A stretch of 49,906 nt of DNA, taken from assembly GCF_001461695.1 (NCBI RefSeq), contig NZ_AUTC01000154.1:1-49906 (forward strand), in the 5' to 3' direction. Source of the DNA: Sinorhizobium fredii USDA 205. GTDB taxonomy: Bacteria > Pseudomonadota > Alphaproteobacteria > Rhizobiales > Rhizobiaceae. Below, one piece after another: positions 46,333-49,906 of this stretch. The notes under the pieces were generated by a model. That model did no database searches. It was not told the DNA's origin and worked only from the letters and a program-made list of their open reading frames with translations. Numbering within the stretch: position 1 is the first letter of the stretch; each line of letters opens with the position of its first letter. The translations under genes were made by a program, and so were the position numbers.

Positions 46333-46710
46333 ATGCTGCGTTGGCTCGCCATCACCCTCCTGCTTCTATCCGCCCCGCTTGGCGGCGCCCTTCCTGCGAT
46401 CGCCCAGGCGCGCGACCTCGCAGCGAAGGCGGTTAGCACACATCATCACAGCATGGTGACATCCGATACCATGCAGCATGCCTCCGCGGATCGCGGCAGC
46501 CATTGCGGGCAGGGGGCCCATTGTCCGGGTCCGGCAAAGTCGGACCACCCGGCGCTCTGCTCGGCCTGTGTCGCGATCGATGCAGCGCCCTTCGGGCTCA
46601 CGCGATCCGCGGGGTCTTCGATACGGCTCACGCCGCAGCGTCAAGCGACGCTCCTCGACCAGGCCCTCAAACCCCTGTCGCCACCGCCCAAACTCTACCT
46701 TTCCGTCTAG
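46333..46710 (+). CDS. Small secreted Cys/His-rich protein
   Basis: A 125-residue exported protein starting at ATG 46333, with a signal peptide (LAITLLLLSAPLGGALPAIAQA). The mature part holds THHHSM, SHCGQGAHC and HPALCSAC, a possible metal-binding set, and resembles DUF2946-type proteins found beside copper genes. The frame allows an earlier ATG at 46258, coupled to the preceding stop, which would add 25 residues before the signal peptide. Followed by a DUF305 gene. Confidence 0.62.
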   Translation: MLRWLAITLLLLSAPLGGALPAIAQARDLAAKAVSTHHHSMVTSDTMQHASADRGSHCGQGAHCPGPAKSDHPALCSACVAIDAAPFGLTRSAGSSIRLTPQRQATLLDQALKPLSPPPKLYLSV

Positions 46711-46775
46711 CGCTGCGCCTCCCGGCGGGCGCGCAGCAACACTCATGAACGTCATAGATTGGAAAGGTACGCATT

Positions 46776-47147
46776 ATGTCCCTGAAAAGGATCCTCACTG
46801 CTTTGATAATCGCCGCATCGGTGGGCAGCGCCTCATTCTCGCAGGAGAGCGGCCATCAAGGCATGAATCACAATTCGACGGCGGCCGAGTCGGCACCGTC
46901 AAGCAGAGCCTTCGCCGAAGCGAATGCAAAAATGCACAAGGATATGGACATCGTCTTCACCGGCAATGCCGACGTCGACTTCGTGCGCGGCATGATCGCT
47001 CACCACCAGGGCGCGATCGACATGGCAAAGGTCGAGCTCGAATACGGCAAGGACGAGGCGATCCGCAAGCTTGCGGAAAACATCATCAAGGCGCAGGAGG
47101 CGGAGATCACGATGATGAAGGAATGGCTCGCCGGGCACGGCGGCTAA
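46776..47147 (+). CDS. DUF305 family exported protein
   Basis: A 123-residue protein with a signal peptide (about 1-22) and a DUF305 ferritin-like helical domain. Its MIAHHQGAIDMAKVEL and ITMMKEWL segments and the Met/His content match DUF305 proteins tied to copper tolerance (CopM-like). Ribosome site GGAAAGG. A hairpin at 47166-47200 lies after it. Confidence 0.85.
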   Translation: MSLKRILTALIIAASVGSASFSQESGHQGMNHNSTAAESAPSSRAFAEANAKMHKDMDIVFTGNADVDFVRGMIAHHQGAIDMAKVELEYGKDEAIRKLAENIIKAQEAEITMMKEWLAGHGG

Positions 47148-47165
47148 CGGCGGCTAAACGAGACT

Positions 47166-47200
47166 GCCCTCCCCGCTTGTAACGGAGGTACGGGGAGGGC
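47166..47200. terminator. Hairpin between convergent DUF305 and tag genes
   Basis: GCCCTCCCCG (47166-47175) pairs with CGGGGAGGGC (47191-47200), a 10-bp stem with a 15-nt loop. No T-run is seen on either side. Confidence 0.55.
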
Positions 47201-47212
47201 CACTCCGTCGAA

Positions 47213-47827
47213 TCATGCAGTCGGCCTTGCGAATTGGCGCCGCATCTCCTCGATCCCGTCACGGCAGACGCAGCCTTCCAGGTGATCGTTGACGAGCCCC
47301 ATGGCCTGCATGAAGGCATAGACGGTCGTCGGACCGACGAAGGTCCAGCCGCGCTTTTTCAGGTCCTTCGAAATCCGCACCGATGCCGGCGTCGTCGGAT
47401 TGGCGATCAGCGTTTCGTAGTCGACGACTTTCGGGCGCTCGCTTCCATCGGGTTCGTGCGCCCAGAAGTAAGCGGCGAGCGAGCCGAACTCCGAACGCAA
47501 TTCCTGTGCCCGCCGCGCATTGTTGATGGTCGAGACGATCTTGCCGCGGTGGCGGACAATGCCGGGATCGGCCAGGCAGCGCTCGATGTCGGCGTCGCCG
47601 AATTCGGCAACCGCATCGAAGTCGAAGCCGGCGAAGGCTGACCGAAACGCCTCGCGCTTCCTCAGGATCGTCAGCCAGGAGAGGCCCGACTGGAAACCCT
47701 CCAGGCAGATCTTCTCAAACAGCCGGCGATCGTCCGTCACCGGGCGGCCCCATTCCTCATCGTGATAGCGGCGGTAGTCCTCGAGATTGCCATGCCAGGC
47801 GCAACGTTGCAGCCCGTCATCGCCCAT
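47213..47827 (-). CDS. tag: DNA-3-methyladenine glycosylase I
   Basis: A 204-residue TagI that removes 3-methyladenine from alkylated DNA. The zinc site uses the N-terminal Cys-His (RCAWHG) and C-terminal HLEGCVC; FEKICLEGFQSGLSW holds the active-site Glu. The frame is open to 47896; ATG 47827 (MGDDGLQRCAW) has AAGGGG 8 nt upstream, while ATG 47848 is an alternative. Confidence 0.93.
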   Translation of the reverse strand: MGDDGLQRCAWHGNLEDYRRYHDEEWGRPVTDDRRLFEKICLEGFQSGLSWLTILRKREAFRSAFAGFDFDAVAEFGDADIERCLADPGIVRHRGKIVSTINNARRAQELRSEFGSLAAYFWAHEPDGSERPKVVDYETLIANPTTPASVRISKDLKKRGWTFVGPTTVYAFMQAMGLVNDHLEGCVCRDGIEEMRRQFARPTA

Positions 47828-48072
47828 TATCAAGCCCCTTGCCGACATCGCTGCTCTCTCGTCCTGTTTCTCTTTTGTTCCATTTACCATTTGCAAACCA
47901 CATTCATAAAGCGGGGAATAACCCTACCCAAAGCTTTATCCACATCCCCGCATTTTATCGGACCGGCGTTTACCGTTCGGTGGCGGAGGAATGCGAGCAT
48001 CGCGGCATTCCAGGGTGCAGCGCCGTGCTGCCCGTTAGATTTTTCGGCGTAAGGTAGCGAGTCCGTCCGATC

Positions 48073-48816
48073 ATGAAGAAATTCCTTTTGCTTGCCACGT
48101 GCCTTGTCTGCACCTTCCCCGCCGGCGCCGGCGCGCGGGAGCGATACCAGAACCGACCGCCGGTCATCGTCAGCCCTGACCTCGCCGCGCCCTGGGTGAT
48201 GCAGTTGACCGGCGAAGGGGTGCGTCCGGCCGTCTATCGCCCGCAGGTGCCGGCCGCCACCCGAAAACAGGTGGAACGCCGCCAGATGAAGCGCCGGCTT
48301 GAAACGGCAGCCGTGCAGCCTGCCGCAGCGCGCGCCCAAAGGCCGGTGAAGTCGCAGTTCGATCCGCAATTCCTGCCGCAGATGGTGGGCTACGAGACGA
48401 ACGAGAAGCCCGGCACGATCGTGATCGACACCAACAATCGCTTCCTCTATCTCGTGACCGGCGACGGACAAGCGCGCCGCTATGGCGTCGGGGTCGGCAA
48501 GCCGGGCTTCGAATGGGCCGGCGCGCACAAGATAACCCGGAAATCCGAGTGGCCGAGCTGGACGCCGCCCGGCGAGATGATCGCGCGCGAAGCGGCCAAA
48601 GGTCATTATCTGCCGGCCCGCATGGACGGCGGTCCCCAGAACCCGCTCGGCGCCCGCGCCATGTATCTCGGCTCCACGCTCTATCGCATCCATGGCACCA
48701 ATGCGCCCTGGACGATCGGTTATGGCGTATCGTCCGGTTGCATCCGCATGCGCAACGAGGATGTCGTCGATCTTTACGAGCGCGTCAAAGTCGGCACCAA
48801 GGTTATCGTGATATAA
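48073..48816 (+). CDS. L,D-transpeptidase (YkuD family), first of two
   Basis: A 247-residue periplasmic enzyme with a signal peptide (about 1-21), a basic Ala-rich linker (about 60-95) and a YkuD catalytic domain (about 105-247). The catalytic motif is HGTNAPWTIG followed by SSGCIRMRNED, with the nucleophilic Cys. It would form 3-3 cross-links in peptidoglycan or attach outer-membrane protein to it. The domain is closely similar to that of the protein at 49104. Confidence 0.92.
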   Translation: MKKFLLLATCLVCTFPAGAGARERYQNRPPVIVSPDLAAPWVMQLTGEGVRPAVYRPQVPAATRKQVERRQMKRRLETAAVQPAAARAQRPVKSQFDPQFLPQMVGYETNEKPGTIVIDTNNRFLYLVTGDGQARRYGVGVGKPGFEWAGAHKITRKSEWPSWTPPGEMIAREAAKGHYLPARMDGGPQNPLGARAMYLGSTLYRIHGTNAPWTIGYGVSSGCIRMRNEDVVDLYERVKVGTKVIVI

Positions 48817-48826
48817 CGGCGGCCGG

Positions 48827-48928
48827 CTACAGCGCCGTGCGTCTTTCTAGATGCCCGGCGCTGTAGCCCTTTGAATTGCTGGATGTTTTGTCTTTGGATC
48901 GGCTACGATCTGAGGAAACATGCAGTAG
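48827..48928 (-). repeat. 102-bp structured intergenic repeat, copy 2 (inverted)
   Basis: Its reverse complement aligns end to end with 22652-22753, starting CTACTGCATGTTTCCT and keeping CAGCAA and GACGCACGGCGC. Arms CTACAGCGCCG and CGGCGCTGTAG at 48827-48866 form a hairpin, and a second interrupted hairpin occupies 48870-48928. It lies between the two L,D-transpeptidase genes. Confidence 0.82.
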
Positions 48929-49103
48929 AATACTTCCCAGGCAAGTTTCTTTTTGCTTGCACCGGATCGTGATCGAAAAGCAACAGCCGTTCCCTGCGAT
49001 ACAATGTCCGCCCCTTGCCTTGTTCTATGGGATGTATCACGGGCTTGCACTTGCGGTTAAAACACATAGCTTGCCCGCAACGAGGGTTCAGAGGGAATCA
49101 TAC

Positions 49104-49799
49104 ATGAGACTTCATGCCACCAGGCTGGCTGCGCTCACCGTCGCGGCCGCTGCTTTTCTGGCTGCCGCAAACGCGTCCGCCTTCACGCCGGCCGACATTG
49201 TCGGCGCGAAGGTCAAGCGCTCCGATGTCGTGCTGGCCGCCCAGCCGAAAAAGCCGCCGCAGAGATTTTGGCGCACCAAGGTAAGGTTCCGCACGGACGA
49301 GGCGCCCGGCACCGTCATTGTCGATACCAACAACAAGTATCTCTACTACATCGACGGCCCGAACCGCGCGACGCGCTACGGTATCGGCGTCGGCCGCGAG
49401 GGCTTCGGCTGGTCCGGCGTCGTCAAGGTGGGCCGCAAGGCGGAGTGGCCGAGCTGGACACCGCCGGCGGAGATGCGCCAGCGCGAAAAGGCAAAGGGGC
49501 GCATCCTGCCGATCACCCAGGAGGGCGGCATTGACAATCCGCTCGGCGCCCGCGCCCTCTACCTCTACAAGGGCGGCCGCGACACGATTTTCCGCATCCA
49601 TGGGACGAACCAGCCCTGGACGATCGGCCAGAACATGTCGTCCGGCTGCATCCGGATGATGAACGAGGACGTCGAGCACCTCTATGACCGCGCACCGATC
49701 GGCACCAAAGTCATCGTGATCGGCCCCGGCAACAAACAGGGCGACGTCAGCTACGACGACCGCGGCGTCGACATCTTCCGCCAGATCTTCGGCGGCTGA
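49104..49799 (+). CDS. L,D-transpeptidase (YkuD family), second of two
   Basis: A 231-residue periplasmic enzyme with a signal peptide (about 1-26, ending NASA) and a YkuD domain (about 65-210). Its catalytic motif is HGTNQPWTIG and SSGCIRMMNED, with the nucleophilic Cys. It differs from the first copy by a short linker and a C-terminal extension (DRGVDIFRQIFGG). ATG 49104 has AGAGGGAA upstream. The frame is open further up but that part does not look like protein. Downstream is a small GGGAAA/TTTCCC dyad (49806-49819). Confidence 0.92.
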   Translation: MRLHATRLAALTVAAAAFLAAANASAFTPADIVGAKVKRSDVVLAAQPKKPPQRFWRTKVRFRTDEAPGTVIVDTNNKYLYYIDGPNRATRYGIGVGREGFGWSGVVKVGRKAEWPSWTPPAEMRQREKAKGRILPITQEGGIDNPLGARALYLYKGGRDTIFRIHGTNQPWTIGQNMSSGCIRMMNEDVEHLYDRAPIGTKVIVIGPGNKQGDVSYDDRGVDIFRQIFGG

Positions 49800-49832
49800 C
49801 GAGGCGGGAAATTTTTCCCCCTCTTCGGCGAA

Positions 49833-49868
49833 GCCCCTCACCCTAGCCCTCTCCCCGCACGCGGCAGG
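49833..49868 (+). repeat. Common C-rich REP-like fragment
   Basis: The CCCCTCACCCTAGCCCTCTC sequence followed by CCGCACGCGGCAGGG resembles a short repeat found in many copies between genes in rhizobial and other proteobacterial genomes. It is cut off by the window edge, so its full structure cannot be judged. Confidence 0.55.
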
Positions 49869-49906
49869 GCTGTCCGGGGAACGGCCTGGGTGAATCGAAA
49901 TGTCGC

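Noticed and set aside
48876..49103. N-terminal extension of the second L,D-transpeptidase
   Set aside because: It runs through the 102-bp repeat and lacks protein-like character; ATG 49104 begins a clear signal peptide.

Overview
The window looks like core chromosome of a rhizobial alphaproteobacterium, most likely Sinorhizobium/Ensifer. I infer this from gene content and order (groESL with CIRCE, hisS-hisZ-hisG, pmbA-cysQ-waaA-lpxK, chrBA, MHYT-GGDEF-EAL), high G+C, RpoE2/EcfG-like promoters and a rhizobial-style palindromic intergenic repeat. No database could be searched. I see no rRNA, tRNA, CRISPR array, prophage or insertion sequence.

Region 1 (1-8200): two tandem paralogous LuxR-type regulators without the usual AHL-pocket residues, then an IclR repressor divergent from a sugar-acid operon: SDR sugar dehydrogenase, 2-dehydro-3-deoxygalactonokinase (dgoK), KDPGal aldolase (dgoA), SMP-30 lactonase, then a [2Fe-2S] IlvD/Edd-type dehydratase. 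Together these can form a complete De Ley-Doudoroff-type route from a galactose-like aldose to pyruvate and glyceraldehyde 3-phosphate. A perfect 19-bp palindrome just downstream of a good promoter is the probable IclR-family operator.

Region 2 (8200-14840): a secreted PRC-barrel protein behind an RpoE2-like promoter, a c-di-GMP phosphodiesterase with a ruined GGDEF motif, a PAS-PAS-REC-REC protein with no kinase domain, mutL and a DUF2093 gene.

Region 3 (14860-27771): a minus-strand set pmbA, cysQ, DUF4170, waaA, HAD phosphatase and lpxK (lipid A/Kdo assembly); a CPA2 antiporter with RCK domain; a patatin; and RNA-modification genes rsmD, an rluB-like gene with a long basic tail, and tadA; then an acetyltransferase and a lipoprotein.

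Region 4 (27896-36926): ileS and ribF, a HAD-IIA gene broken by an apparent one-base deletion, a chrBA operon in which chrA is a decayed pseudogene and chrB looks intact, and groES-groEL under CIRCE. A 49-bp piece of the groEL 3' end is duplicated 104 bp downstream.

Region 5 (37069-49906): an MHYT-PAS-GGDEF-EAL signalling protein, a ferredoxin-reductase-like flavoprotein, a glutathione S-transferase, the hisS-hisZ-hisG operon, a small PAS-like protein, two small secreted His/Met-rich proteins (one DUF305) suggestive of copper handling, 3-methyladenine DNA glycosylase I, and two L,D-transpeptidases separated by the second copy of a 102-bp structured repeat whose other copy lies at 22652-22753.
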